Origin: Haemophilus parainfluenzae
GTDB taxonomy: Bacteria > Pseudomonadota > Gammaproteobacteria > Enterobacterales > Pasteurellaceae
Assembly: GCF_003252795.1 (NCBI RefSeq)
Contig: NZ_QEPQ01000004.1
Span: 124,001 to 188,000 of the forward strand
Direction: 5' to 3'
DNA: 64,000 nucleotides
Both the position numbers and the translations under genes were made by a program. This document shows, one piece after another, positions 16,898-25,800 of this stretch. The first letter of the stretch is position 1, and each line of letters starts with the position of its first letter. The notes under the pieces are model-generated. The model made no database searches. It was not told the origin of the DNA and saw only the letters and a program-made list of their open reading frames with translations.

Positions 16898-17095
16898 ATG
16901 AAAAAATATTTATATTTTTGTTTTATTATTTATATTGGTTTACTTGTATCTAACTTAGTTATTTATACGCTCAGAATTTATGTGGAGAGTGGATCTTTAT
17001 ATATGTCAAAGCATATTTTTTTAGATCCAATAAGATTTTCTCTTATTGGTGGTTTAATGCTTCTTGTTGTTAATAAAATTTTTGCTAAAAATTAG
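16898..17095 (+). CDS. Small two-helix membrane protein
   Basis: Protein of 65 residues with two predicted helices (about 5-27 and 44-61), separated by a short loop with HIFLDPIRFSLIGGL. It is similar in size and layout to the two-helix proteins of array 1, but sequence similarity is weak. AAGGAG lies 8 bases before the ATG. It follows the exoprotein fragment and precedes another remnant. Possible membrane immunity protein; no family recognised. Confidence 0.45.
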   Translation: MKKYLYFCFIIYIGLLVSNLVIYTLRIYVESGSLYMSKHIFLDPIRFSLIGGLMLLVVNKIFAKN

Positions 17096-17221
17096 ATTAG
17101 GATAAATTTTATCTGCGATTATTTAGAATATTATACCAACCTCAGATAGCCCGTCTCCTAATACGTGCTTTTATCTCACTAAAAATAGACAAGCTGAATG
17201 AAGTTATTCATGAAAATTTAA

Positions 17222-17290
17222 TCAAACAAAATTGATGTTATGGGCACGCGTTGGGAAACGCGAGCCATCGTGGGAAATAAAAATGAATAA
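17222..17290 (+). pseudogene. Toxin C-terminal remnant overlapping the next start
   Basis: Open frame after a TAA that ends MGTRWETRAIVGNKNE and a TAA at 17288-17290. It overlaps the ATG (17283) of the following gene by eight bases. It is less AT-rich than the surroundings. Toxin-immunity pairs often overlap in this manner. An alternative reading, an N-terminal extension of the next gene from a TTG at 17232, is less likely because a ribosome site precedes 17283. Confidence 0.45.
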
Positions 17291-17600
17291 TACTAAATTA
17301 GTGATCCCAAGTTGTAATGATTTTATGTCTATCTATGGGTTCGATTGTGAAATGGATGATGTTATCCAGATTCTCAAGTTTGTGCATGGTGATGAGAGAG
17401 TTAATTTGAGTTTTGATATTACTGTAAACTCTGTGAGACTTCTGTTTTACAGAAATGATACTCTTGTATTTGATCTTTATAGAGAGGATCTATTAGAACT
17501 TTATTTAGATGAAAATGGAGATTCTCTGTCATTTAAGTTATCTGATAACTTGATTATAACAATAAATTTTTATCCAGAAATTAGTATTTTTATTAGATAG
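17283..17600 (+). CDS. Hypothetical protein, probable immunity protein
   Basis: Acidic 105-residue protein (start MNNTKLVIPS), predicted to be mostly beta-strand, with no recognised family. GTGGGA lies about 9 bases before the ATG at 17283. It overlaps the toxin-tail remnant upstream and is closed by hairpin H4. Acidity, size and position suggest an immunity protein; the partner toxin is missing. Confidence 0.5.
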   Translation: MNNTKLVIPSCNDFMSIYGFDCEMDDVIQILKFVHGDERVNLSFDITVNSVRLLFYRNDTLVFDLYREDLLELYLDENGDSLSFKLSDNLIITINFYPEISIFIR

Positions 17601-17640
17601 TAAGTATTTTTCAAATAACAATTTGAATTTGAAAGATATA

Positions 17641-17698
17641 AAAGTGCGGTCAATATTCAGTGAATTCTAAAATCTCTTGAATATTGACCGCACTTTTG
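17641..17698. terminator. Uptake-sequence hairpin H4 between array 2 and purT
   Basis: A perfect 19-base arm, AAAGTGCGGTCAATATTCA (17641-17659), pairs with 17678-17696. It serves the immunity gene and convergent purT. This looks like the intact version of the module end seen at H3. Confidence 0.85.
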
Positions 17699-17732
17699 TA
17701 TTTCAACGATACTTATGCTAAGTAAACCTTAT

Positions 17733-18914
17733 TTATAATTTCACATCCAACTTCGCGTAAGCACGCTCTACTTTTTCCAATGCTTTTTCCACGGAAATAT
17801 CACGAGCGAGTAAGACACCTAAACGGCGATGACCATTGACTTCGCCTTTGCCGAAAATGCGGATATTGGTGTGTGGTTCAGCCAATACTTCGGCGATATT
17901 GCCAAATTGCACGTTTTTCGATTGGCCTTCCACCACAATGGCTTTGGAAGCCGATGGACTAATGAGAGTAATTTCTGGAATAGGTAAGCCTAAAATCGCG
18001 CGGGCGTGTAAGGCGAATTCGGATAATTCTTGAGAAATTAGCGTGACCATACCAGTATCATGTGGGCGAGGGGAGACTTCATTGAAGATAACCTCATCAC
18101 CACATACAAACATTTCCACCCCGAAAATACCGCGACCACCTAATGCGGTGGTAATTTTTTCTGCCACCTCTTGGGCTTTCTTCAATGCTGCATCAGACAT
18201 GGCTTGTGGCTGCCAAGATTCGCGATAGTCGCCATCTTCTTGACGATGGCCAATTGGCGCTAAGAAGCTGGTGCCGTTGATGTGGCGAACGGTGAGCAAG
18301 GTGATTTCATAATCGAATTTAACAAACCCTTCTACAATCACGCGTCCCGCACCTGCACGACCACCTTGTTGCGCATAATCCCAGGCTTTTTGTATATCGT
18401 CTTTGGATTTCAAAATACTTTGACCGTGGCCAGAAGAAGACATAATTGGTTTTACCACGCAAGGAATACCGATTTTTTCAACCGCACTTTGGAAGTCAGC
18501 AAAGTTATCAACAAATTGATAAGGTGAAGTTGGTAATTTAAGCTCTTCAGCGGCTAAACGGCGAATGCCTTCGCGATTCATCGTCAGCTTGGTGGCTTTG
18601 GCGGTAGGTACAACATTAAAACCCGCTTGTTCTAATTCAATTAGCGTATCAGTCGCGATGGCTTCTACTTCCGGCACGATGTAATCTGGGCGCTCTTTTT
18701 CCACTAAGGCTTTGAGTGCTGCACCATCTAGCATGGAAATCGTATAAGCACGATGTGCCACTTGTTGTGCTGGGGCGTTTTCATAACGATCGACGGCAAT
18801 GACTTCCACGCCTAAACGTTGTAATTCAATCACCACCTCTTTGCCCAGTTCACCAGAGCCAAGCATCATCACTTTAATAGCATTCGGGGTTAATGCTGTA
18901 CCTAGGGTTGTCAT
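17733..18914 (-). CDS. purT: Formate-dependent phosphoribosylglycinamide formyltransferase PurT
   Basis: ATP-grasp enzyme that makes formyl-GAR from GAR, formate and ATP in purine synthesis. Its 393 residues match the family length. Visible are the N-terminal [21 protein letters not shown] nucleotide-fold start, [14 protein letters not shown] (ATP-grasp loop), [23 protein letters not shown] (metal and ATP binding) and the C-terminal hybrid motif. Its 3' end has been copied to 16664-16735, so this locus appears to be a recombination target. The start is ten bases after the luxS stop; the two are probably cotranscribed. Confidence 0.95.
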   Translation of the reverse strand: MTTLGTALTPNAIKVMMLGSGELGKEVVIELQRLGVEVIAVDRYENAPAQQVAHRAYTISMLDGAALKALVEKERPDYIVPEVEAIATDTLIELEQAGFNVVPTAKATKLTMNREGIRRLAAEELKLPTSPYQFVDNFADFQSAVEKIGIPCVVKPIMSSSGHGQSILKSKDDIQKAWDYAQQGGRAGAGRVIVEGFVKFDYEITLLTVRHINGTSFLAPIGHRQEDGDYRESWQPQAMSDAALKKAQEVAEKITTALGGRGIFGVEMFVCGDEVIFNEVSPRPHDTGMVTLISQELSEFALHARAILGLPIPEITLISPSASKAIVVEGQSKNVQFGNIAEVLAEPHTNIRIFGKGEVNGHRRLGVLLARDISVEKALEKVERAYAKLDVKL

Positions 18915-18923
18915 GTTGTGTCC

Positions 18924-19427
18924 TTATTTTAAGAAAGATTCATCAAGCGCTAAATCGTCATTTTTATTAATCCCCACACCGCGAGCAATCACATTTTTAG
19001 CAATTTCATGTGCTTCTTCTAAAGAATGCTCGGTGTAAGTCCCACATTGGTATTCGTTTAATTCAGGAATTTGGTTTTGATCTTGCACGGTTAAAATATC
19101 TTTCATGGAAGCTAACCATGCATCAGCTACTTGTTGCTCGTTTGGTGTGCCAATTAATGACATGTAAAAACCGGTACGACAGCCCATTGGGGAAATATCG
19201 ATGATTTCTACATTGTCATTGTTTAAATGGTCGCGCATGAAGCCTGCAAATAAATGCTCAAGGGTGTGAATCCCTTTTGGTGGGAGAATTTCTTTGTTTG
19301 GAATGCAAAAACGGAGATCAAAAACGGTGATGTTATCGCCCTTTGGGGTACGCATCGTTTTGGCAACACGCACGGCAGGTGCGTTCATACGGGTGTGATC
19401 CACTTTAAAACTGTCGAGTAATGGCAT
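18924..19427 (-). CDS. luxS: S-ribosylhomocysteine lyase LuxS
   Basis: Iron/zinc enzyme that cleaves S-ribosylhomocysteine to homocysteine and the AI-2 precursor DPD, in the activated methyl cycle. The metal site HTLEH (residues 54-58) and the later YQCGTY cysteine are present, with the family start [11 protein letters not shown]. The start at 19427 (167 residues) is chosen because it aligns with the family and AAGGAAAT lies just upstream; an extension to 19469 is unlikely. purT follows closely. Confidence 0.95.
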   Translation of the reverse strand: MPLLDSFKVDHTRMNAPAVRVAKTMRTPKGDNITVFDLRFCIPNKEILPPKGIHTLEHLFAGFMRDHLNNDNVEIIDISPMGCRTGFYMSLIGTPNEQQVADAWLASMKDILTVQDQNQIPELNEYQCGTYTEHSLEEAHEIAKNVIARGVGINKNDDLALDESFLK

Positions 19428-19506
19428 ATTTATTTCCTTGAAAATCAGTGATTTGTAAATTAATTGCAAGTTTTTGTAAATTTTTTTACATTTTTTTACA
19501 ATTTCT

Positions 19507-19617
19507 TTGAACTTTTCTTTTTAGCGTCGGTCTTATAGAACAAGCAACTTGCAGTTGTTTTAATAAAATTGGTTCCTTAGGTTATTTGCCCCTTACTCGA
19601 TAAGGGGCGTTTTTTTA
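19507..19617 (+). ncRNA. Candidate small RNA between luxS and yqaA
   Basis: On the plus strand, opposite to both flanking genes, TTGAAC (19507-19512) and TCTTAT (19531-19536) are promoter-like with an 18-base spacer. The predicted RNA of about 75 bases has a small CAACT-TGC-AGTTG hairpin. It ends with GCCCCTTA-CTCGA-TAAGGGGC and TTTTTTT, a strong Rho-independent terminator. No gene on this strand needs that terminator. No known RNA family was recognised. Confidence 0.45.
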
Positions 19618-19683
19618 TCTGTTGAATATTAATTCGTCTTTATTCTAGCCCACAACCAGGTTATGCACAAAGGCTATTCTCGA

Positions 19684-20163
19684 CTATGACACGAAAGGTA
19701 AACTGAAAAAGAGCAAGGCAATATAACGTAGTCCTTTTCCAATCGTCATAAAAATCAAACAACTTAGCCAATTCAATCGAAGCCAACCGGCTACTGCACA
19801 AAACACATCCCCGACAATAGGCAACCAGCTTAATAATAAAGTGATGGCACCATAGCGTTGTATTTTGTTTATCACCCATAAAGTGCGGTCATTTTTGCTA
19901 TCAATTTTCGGAAACCATCGACCAATCCAATAAGTGGTGAGGCTGCCAAGTGTATTGCCTGCGGTTGCCAGAAAAACAAGCCAAAAAATATCCGCACTTA
20001 ATAATGAACCGATCAATACTTTTGGCACAGCAAGGGAGACAAACACAATTTCTGAATTACCCGGCAAGATGGTGGCACTTAAGAAAGCGCTGAAAAACAT
20101 CAACCACAAGCCATGGGTTTGCCAAAAATCAGTCAAAAAGCTGAAAGAGAAAATGTCCCACAT
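19684..20163 (-). CDS. yqaA: Inner-membrane protein YqaA (DedA/SNARE-associated family)
   Basis: 159-residue polytopic membrane protein of the SNARE-associated (DedA-like) family. It contains ATILPGNSEIVFVSL, GNTLGSLTTYWIGRW and WLPIVGDVFCAVAGWLR, which match the YqaA subfamily. Function is not established; DedA relatives affect membrane lipid flipping. Its ATG overlaps the yqaB stop by one base, so the two are translationally coupled. Confidence 0.85.
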   Translation of the reverse strand: MWDIFSFSFLTDFWQTHGLWLMFFSAFLSATILPGNSEIVFVSLAVPKVLIGSLLSADIFWLVFLATAGNTLGSLTTYWIGRWFPKIDSKNDRTLWVINKIQRYGAITLLLSWLPIVGDVFCAVAGWLRLNWLSCLIFMTIGKGLRYIALLFFSLPFVS

Positions 20164-20762
20164 TAGGCTCTAATAATCTCACGCGTTCTGACATCAAACA
20201 CATCCATCCCTGCACTTAATCCCGCTTTTACGCCGAGATCGGCATCTTCAAAGACGATGCAACGTGATGGTTCGGCTTTTGCCAGTTCTGCGCAGCGTAA
20301 AAAGGTTTCTGGATGCGGTTTATGTTCTTTCACATCATCAGCGCTGACAATGGCGTTAAAGTAATGTTTGATATCTAATTTTTGCATCAACATATCAATG
20401 ATTCGGCGGTTCGAACCTGAGCCAAGCGCAATTGGTTTTTGTTGATAGTAATGACGCACCACATCAAAGGTCGGGAGTAATTTTGATTCTGTTGGAATCA
20501 ATTCATAGGAAAGTTTGCGTTTTGCTTGTATCACTTCATTTAAACGTTCTTGTGGCATACCGGCATCTTGCATAATGGCAGAGGCGATAGTGCTCACAGT
20601 TGCGCCACCTAAATCATACATAATTTGGCTGTTAAAACGATAACCAAATTGTTCCCCCACCATGTTCCACGCACGGGCGTGTACTGGCATGGTGTCGATT
20701 AAAGTGCCATCCATATCAAAAATCAGGCCATCATATTTTTCAAAAAGTCTGTTATCTATCAT
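20163..20762 (-). CDS. yqaB: HAD-family sugar phosphatase YqaB
   Basis: Haloacid-dehalogenase phosphatase of 199 residues. Motif I is FDMDGTLIDT (both catalytic aspartates), motif II ALGSGSNRR, and motifs III and IV HKPHPE and FEDADLG. It resembles E. coli YqaB, which dephosphorylates fructose-1-phosphate and related sugars. It is first in the yqaB-yqaA pair. Substrate is inferred from family. Confidence 0.85.
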   Translation of the reverse strand: MIDNRLFEKYDGLIFDMDGTLIDTMPVHARAWNMVGEQFGYRFNSQIMYDLGGATVSTIASAIMQDAGMPQERLNEVIQAKRKLSYELIPTESKLLPTFDVVRHYYQQKPIALGSGSNRRIIDMLMQKLDIKHYFNAIVSADDVKEHKPHPETFLRCAELAKAEPSRCIVFEDADLGVKAGLSAGMDVFDVRTREIIRA

Positions 20763-20873
20763 TTATTGCTTTCCTAGTTCGTAAATTTTTTCACTTTGTT
20801 TCAATTTTGTGATCTGTGCACTGGTAATTTTATGAAATAGCGGTAAAGTTATCCTATCTTAAAAAGGAATGTT

Positions 20874-21239
20874 ATGTCGTTACTCAAACAATTAACCCGT
20901 TGGAAAATTCGCGGTCAGATTGATCAGGAAGTTATTGATATTATTCTGACTTTGCAAAGTCGCCTAGAGCATCATTGGCGCATAGATGTGTCTATTCCGA
21001 CTGTCATCACTCTCTTATTGCATATTGCCAACAGCCTTGCTCGCTTAAAACGAGGCGGTTGCGTTTCCCCACTTCATCAGCCTTTTTATGATGAAATGCA
21101 AAGTGCGGTCATTTTTCCTGATGTTTTGGAAATTCACCACGATTTGCTTTCTTTTATTCCGCAAGATATTCCCGAAGCCGAGCAGAGCTATTATTTAGCT
21201 AATATTTATAGCTTGCTGCTGGAGCAAGATAAAAAATAA
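20874..21239 (+). CDS. PRD-domain-like protein
   Basis: 121-residue protein consisting of what looks like one PTS-regulation domain. The helix QEVIDIILTLQSRLEHHW and the later LLLHIANSLARLKRGG are the PRD signature region with a conserved histidine. No DNA- or RNA-binding part is present, so it would be a stand-alone PRD rather than a full antiterminator. AAAAAGGAATG precedes the start. Family recognition is moderate and role unknown. Confidence 0.5.
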   Translation: MSLLKQLTRWKIRGQIDQEVIDIILTLQSRLEHHWRIDVSIPTVITLLLHIANSLARLKRGGCVSPLHQPFYDEMQSAVIFPDVLEIHHDLLSFIPQDIPEAEQSYYLANIYSLLLEQDKK

Positions 21240-21258
21240 GGGCATGAAAGCCCTTATT
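21235..21258. terminator. Bidirectional terminator between the PRD gene and ppx
   Basis: AATAAGGGC (21235-21243) pairs with GCCCTTATT (21250-21258). It overlaps the PRD gene stop codon and sits just before the convergent ppx stop. Confidence 0.7.
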
Positions 21259-21261
21259 CTA

Positions 21262-22806
21262 TCAGTTAAAAATCAAGCTGAGTTCTAAATCTTTGAGTAA
21301 ATTGCTTTCTAGGCGCAATTCATTCCACACTAACGGATTGTTATCCAAATAATGTTTCTCAAAAGTCAGTTCCCAAGTCTGTAAAGAGCGGTCAATTCTA
21401 AGATTGATTTTGTCGGTGCTATCTGTCGCTTGGCGAGATTTATTTAAAATCACCGAAATGCGTAAAAGAAGCAGTAAAACAAGGACATCTTCATCTGCAT
21501 AACGAGCAAAAATCGGTAAATCATTCTTTTTAAATGCGCCAGTGTGATAACGAACTAAATTCACCAATAAGCGTTGTTGCTCGCGATCAAAGCCCGGTAA
21601 TTCCATATTTTGCAGAATATAAGCCGAATGTTTTTGTACATTGCGATGATTAATGACAATACCGACTTCTAATAAGCGTGCCGCCCAAATCAACAGATTT
21701 TTCATTTCATCAGCAAGATGCGGTTTTTGCCAATGGGTGTATTGGTCAATTAAGGTTTTCGCACTATTTGCCACGCGATCGGCTTGCGCCAAATCTAAGT
21801 TAAATTGTTCGGCAAGTCCTAATGCGGTACGTGTACGGATGTCTGAAACCTGGAAGTTTTGTTCCAGGCTGTAAATCACCCCTTCACGCAAAGCGCCGTC
21901 AGAATAGCGCATATTTTCTAAGCCAAAAACGTCAAAAACAGCGCTTAAAATGGCTAAGCCTGGCACAAAGACATCCACGCGATCAGGGTTTAATCCCGCG
22001 ATATTAAGTTCTTCAAAATGAGAAGCTTGTAAGGTTCGTTCAATTAAATTTTGTAAGCGCTCAGCGGTGATGATGCCGTTCGGATCAAGCGTTGCGGTAA
22101 TCACTTGATAGACGGTTTTGATGGTGCCTGATGAACCTAGCACCGATTGCCAGCCGAATTTTCGATATTCCCAGCCTAAATCTTCAATTTTATTGACCGC
22201 ACTTTGGCGAGCTTGCTCGAAGTTTTCTTTGGAAATTTCGCCATTCGGGAAGAATTTTTTGGCAAAGCTCACACAACCCATGTGACGACTTTCTGCCACT
22301 AAGGGGGTGAAATCATCACCGATGATCATTTCGGTTGAGCCACCACCAATATCGATGACCAGTTTACGTCCGCTTTCAGGTTGAGTGTGGCAAACGCCCG
22401 CATAAATGGTTTTGGCTTCCGTTTGACCGCTAATGATATTAATTGGATAAGGAAAGACAGTGGCAGCCTGACGTAAAAATTCGTCATTATTGACCGCTCT
22501 TCGTAGGGTATAAGTCCCCACCACATTCACATCTTCTGGCGCAAAACCTTGTAAGCGTTCAGCAAAAAGTGCAAGGCAATTTACACCGCGCTCAATGGCT
22601 TCTTGGCTTAATACATTGTGATCGTCTAAGCCGTCGGCGAGCCTCACTTTTTGTTTTAAACGAGAAAGCACCTGGATTGAGCCATTGATAATCCGCGCCA
22701 CAATCATGTGGAAGCTGTTTGAGCCTAAATCAATGGCGGCAATCTCCCGGGCCTCACCTCGGTGATGAGGTTCTGCGAGTTGAGCCAGTTGCTTGTCGTT
22801 ATGCAT
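21262..22806 (-). CDS. ppx: Exopolyphosphatase Ppx
   Basis: Ppx/GppA phosphatase of 514 residues with an actin-like ATPase fold: IAAIDLGSNSFHM (phosphate 1), LVIDIGGGSTEM (phosphate 2), and an HD-like C-terminal helical domain. Length and sequence track E. coli Ppx (513 residues, RLKQ-V-LADGL, SAYILQN--LPGF) better than GppA. It degrades inorganic polyphosphate and may also act on pppGpp. It lies nine bases after tamB in the same direction, which suggests an operon. Confidence 0.9.
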   Translation of the reverse strand: MHNDKQLAQLAEPHHRGEAREIAAIDLGSNSFHMIVARIINGSIQVLSRLKQKVRLADGLDDHNVLSQEAIERGVNCLALFAERLQGFAPEDVNVVGTYTLRRAVNNDEFLRQAATVFPYPINIISGQTEAKTIYAGVCHTQPESGRKLVIDIGGGSTEMIIGDDFTPLVAESRHMGCVSFAKKFFPNGEISKENFEQARQSAVNKIEDLGWEYRKFGWQSVLGSSGTIKTVYQVITATLDPNGIITAERLQNLIERTLQASHFEELNIAGLNPDRVDVFVPGLAILSAVFDVFGLENMRYSDGALREGVIYSLEQNFQVSDIRTRTALGLAEQFNLDLAQADRVANSAKTLIDQYTHWQKPHLADEMKNLLIWAARLLEVGIVINHRNVQKHSAYILQNMELPGFDREQQRLLVNLVRYHTGAFKKNDLPIFARYADEDVLVLLLLLRISVILNKSRQATDSTDKINLRIDRSLQTWELTFEKHYLDNNPLVWNELRLESNLLKDLELSLIFN

Positions 22807-22814
22807 GTCCTTTC

Positions 22815-25800
22815 CTAAAATTCAAATTTATACAATAAATCAAAAACTTGGTTTGTGCTGGTTACTGATTGGAAATAAAGTTGTGGCATTAAGCGGTAAC
22901 GCAAGGTCACTTCGGCTAAGCCATCAAATAATCCCACACCGTATTTCACTTGTAAGCGTTTACCAATATTACCACTAACTTGTACTTTGGAGCTATCCCC
23001 AACACCGGCAGTGCCTAAGTTTAAGTCTTGAATACCAAAGGCTTCACCAATACCGCCGACCACTTTACCACTTTTCGCTAAACCTAAGCCAAGTAATGCT
23101 GCACCCACAGAACCACTAGAGCCTGCTTCACCACTGTTTTCTAATGAGCGACCGGTTAATAAATAAGAAAGTGCCTGGTCTTGAGATTTGGCTGGATCAG
23201 AGAAAATCGTGACTTGTGGGCTAGATGCCATACCAATCACTTTTACCCCCGCGGTCACTTTACTGTCTTCCATAGCCTCAGGGTTACGAATCGCTTCAAT
23301 ATTTAACATCGGTTGTGAAGGTAAACCAGCGAAGCTGATTTGTCCTTTACGAATTAATAAATCCTGTCCGAAAGAAGCATAACGACCATTTTTTAAGTTA
23401 ATTTGACCAAATAATCCTAGCTTACCTTTATCCTGTTTCACCAAAAGTAAACCATCCAAATTCGTTTTTAAACCATAGGCATCTAAATGCACATCATCAC
23501 CGATTTTAATTTTTAAATCAGATTGAATTTGCATCCCAGATTTCGTTTCTGAAGCAAATTGGCGATTAATGAGTTCTTCTTTACTTTTTCTTGGGCCATT
23601 TAAAATGACTTCATCTTCACTCACTGGTTCAGCATTGTCCGGTAAGCTTTCAATAGCAATTCTTGCCCAAGGGATATCCACATTACCACTCAAATCTAAG
23701 AGTTTTGGCGAAGCTTTGACAACCACATTCGGGCTGACTTTTAATTTCGCCATGGATGGGATATCAACTTTGAAATTATCTGCTTGCGCTCTGACTTCTG
23801 CCGTCCAGTTATCCATGTGAGCCCAGTTAGCTTGCCCGTTAATATTTAGCTTGCTATCTGGTGTTTGAACATGACCATTTAAGGTTGAAGAGGTGCCATT
23901 AAAGCGAATTGCTACTTGGCCATCAGTCACATCAAAAGGCAGGCTTTTCAGTTTCGTTTTCACATTTCGAATGTCGAAATTGCCATTTAATAATGGTTTT
24001 TCTAAATTACCACCGAAACTTAAGCGTGAGACCACTTCACCATCTATGCTTTCACCGCTGGAGAAAAGTTGATTGGCTAAGGATAAGCGTAAACCTTCAA
24101 TGGTAAAGGTACCGCCTAATTGACGACCTTTACTTAAATCATTAATTTTTAAGTCTGTGCCGATTCGACCTTGATTTTGAACGTTAATGTCAGATTTCAA
24201 GGTTAAATTGTTATTTTGAATATCGGCATTCACACTTAATTTAGGAATATCCAGCTTAAAGGTGCGGTAGTCTAATTTTTGTGCCACACCAATGTTATTT
24301 CCTTCTACTACCACATTTAGTTGTAATGGTTTATCTGTGAACCATGCCACTTTACCTCGGCTTTGTAACTGGCCTTTGAGCGTGTCTTGTCCCATCAATT
24401 TATTCACTAAATCTAAATTGATGCGTTTAAGCTCAAAAGGGACTTCGCCGTTTTTCCCTGCCGTAAATTGTTGAGGGAAACACAGATCTAAATCTTGGTT
24501 AATCCAGCAGTGTGAACCAATGGTGGCTTGGATTTTTTTATTATCATAAGTCACCGGAATAGTTTGATTCACTTTAAAATCACCAATAGGTGAGTTTAGG
24601 CTCACTTGGCTTAAATTGCCTTTCCATTGCTGAGAAGTGCGGTCAAAATTCCCCGCGATTTGTAAATCAGCTGCAACAGGTTCACCTTTTGATTTTAAGG
24701 TGAGCGTATGATGTTTTTCATCACCTGATGCATTCAAATCAATATTATGTAATTTGATGCTGTCACCATAACGGAAGTTTTCCGCTTTGACGGTAAGTTC
24801 ACCTTTTACTTGAGGTTCACTGACAACATTACCTTTAATTAAGGCTTTGGATAATTCTAATCCTTGGAAGTGCAAGCCTTGTGCTGTTAAATCGGTATTA
24901 ATGGTTGGTGCAGTAAGCTTACCTAAAATCTGTGCTTTACCAACCACGGAGCCCGCTAAATCTTGCCACAGACCACGTAAGCTTGGTGCGTTGATATCTA
25001 AATCTAGGTTTGATTTATCACCTAATGTACCTTTTGCCGCAATGCGGTTATCGCCATAGTTCAGCAATAAATCAGGAATGTTTAATAAAGTTTCATTACT
25101 TAAAAAGACACTACCTTTCAAGCTCAATGGGCGAGAGGAAAGACTACCGGTTAAGTCCACGGTAGGCACATCCACTTTCCAATGATTGGAATCAGCGGAG
25201 CCTTGTGAACTCACTTTACCCGATAATACGGCTGGCATGGCGGGCACATAAGGACGAATGTTCATTTTATTTAAATCAGCCGTCACATCCCATTGCGCGC
25301 CATCTTTCCAGTTTGATGAACCTGTTAAACGTGCCGTACCATCTAGGGCGGCAAGTTTTAATTCGTTGATGGTGACTTCGTAGAGTTTACCGTCTGCATT
25401 CAAATCAACATGGGTGTGAGGGATATGATCCATCCCCTCCACGCCACCAACAACTTCTGCGTGATAATTCAATAAATCGCCCGTGAGTTTGATATCAACA
25501 TCGTTAATCTTGAGCGGCGCTAGGCTGTCTGCAAAAGCATATTGACCTTTTTTCGCTTTTAATTGCAGATTTAATGGCATTTTATCTTCAGCCAGTTTCA
25601 CGTCGCCGGTTAAGGTGGCATCAAGCACCCCTTGTGTGGTTAACGAAAGTGCGGTCGTTTTTTTCAATGAACCCGATAAATTGAGATCAACCTTGCTAGC
25701 AGGCAGAATGGTTTTGTCTTTTGATTTAAACGCTTGGAGATCAGATTTTAATGTGAGATCAACAGGAAAATCTTCATTGAGCTGGAATTGTCCTTGGCTA

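Noticed and set aside
17232-17282. N-terminal extension of the 17283 immunity-like gene from TTG at 17232
   Set aside because: A ribosome site precedes the ATG at 17283, and an alternative frame through the extension ends in a stop overlapping that ATG, as in toxin-immunity pairs.
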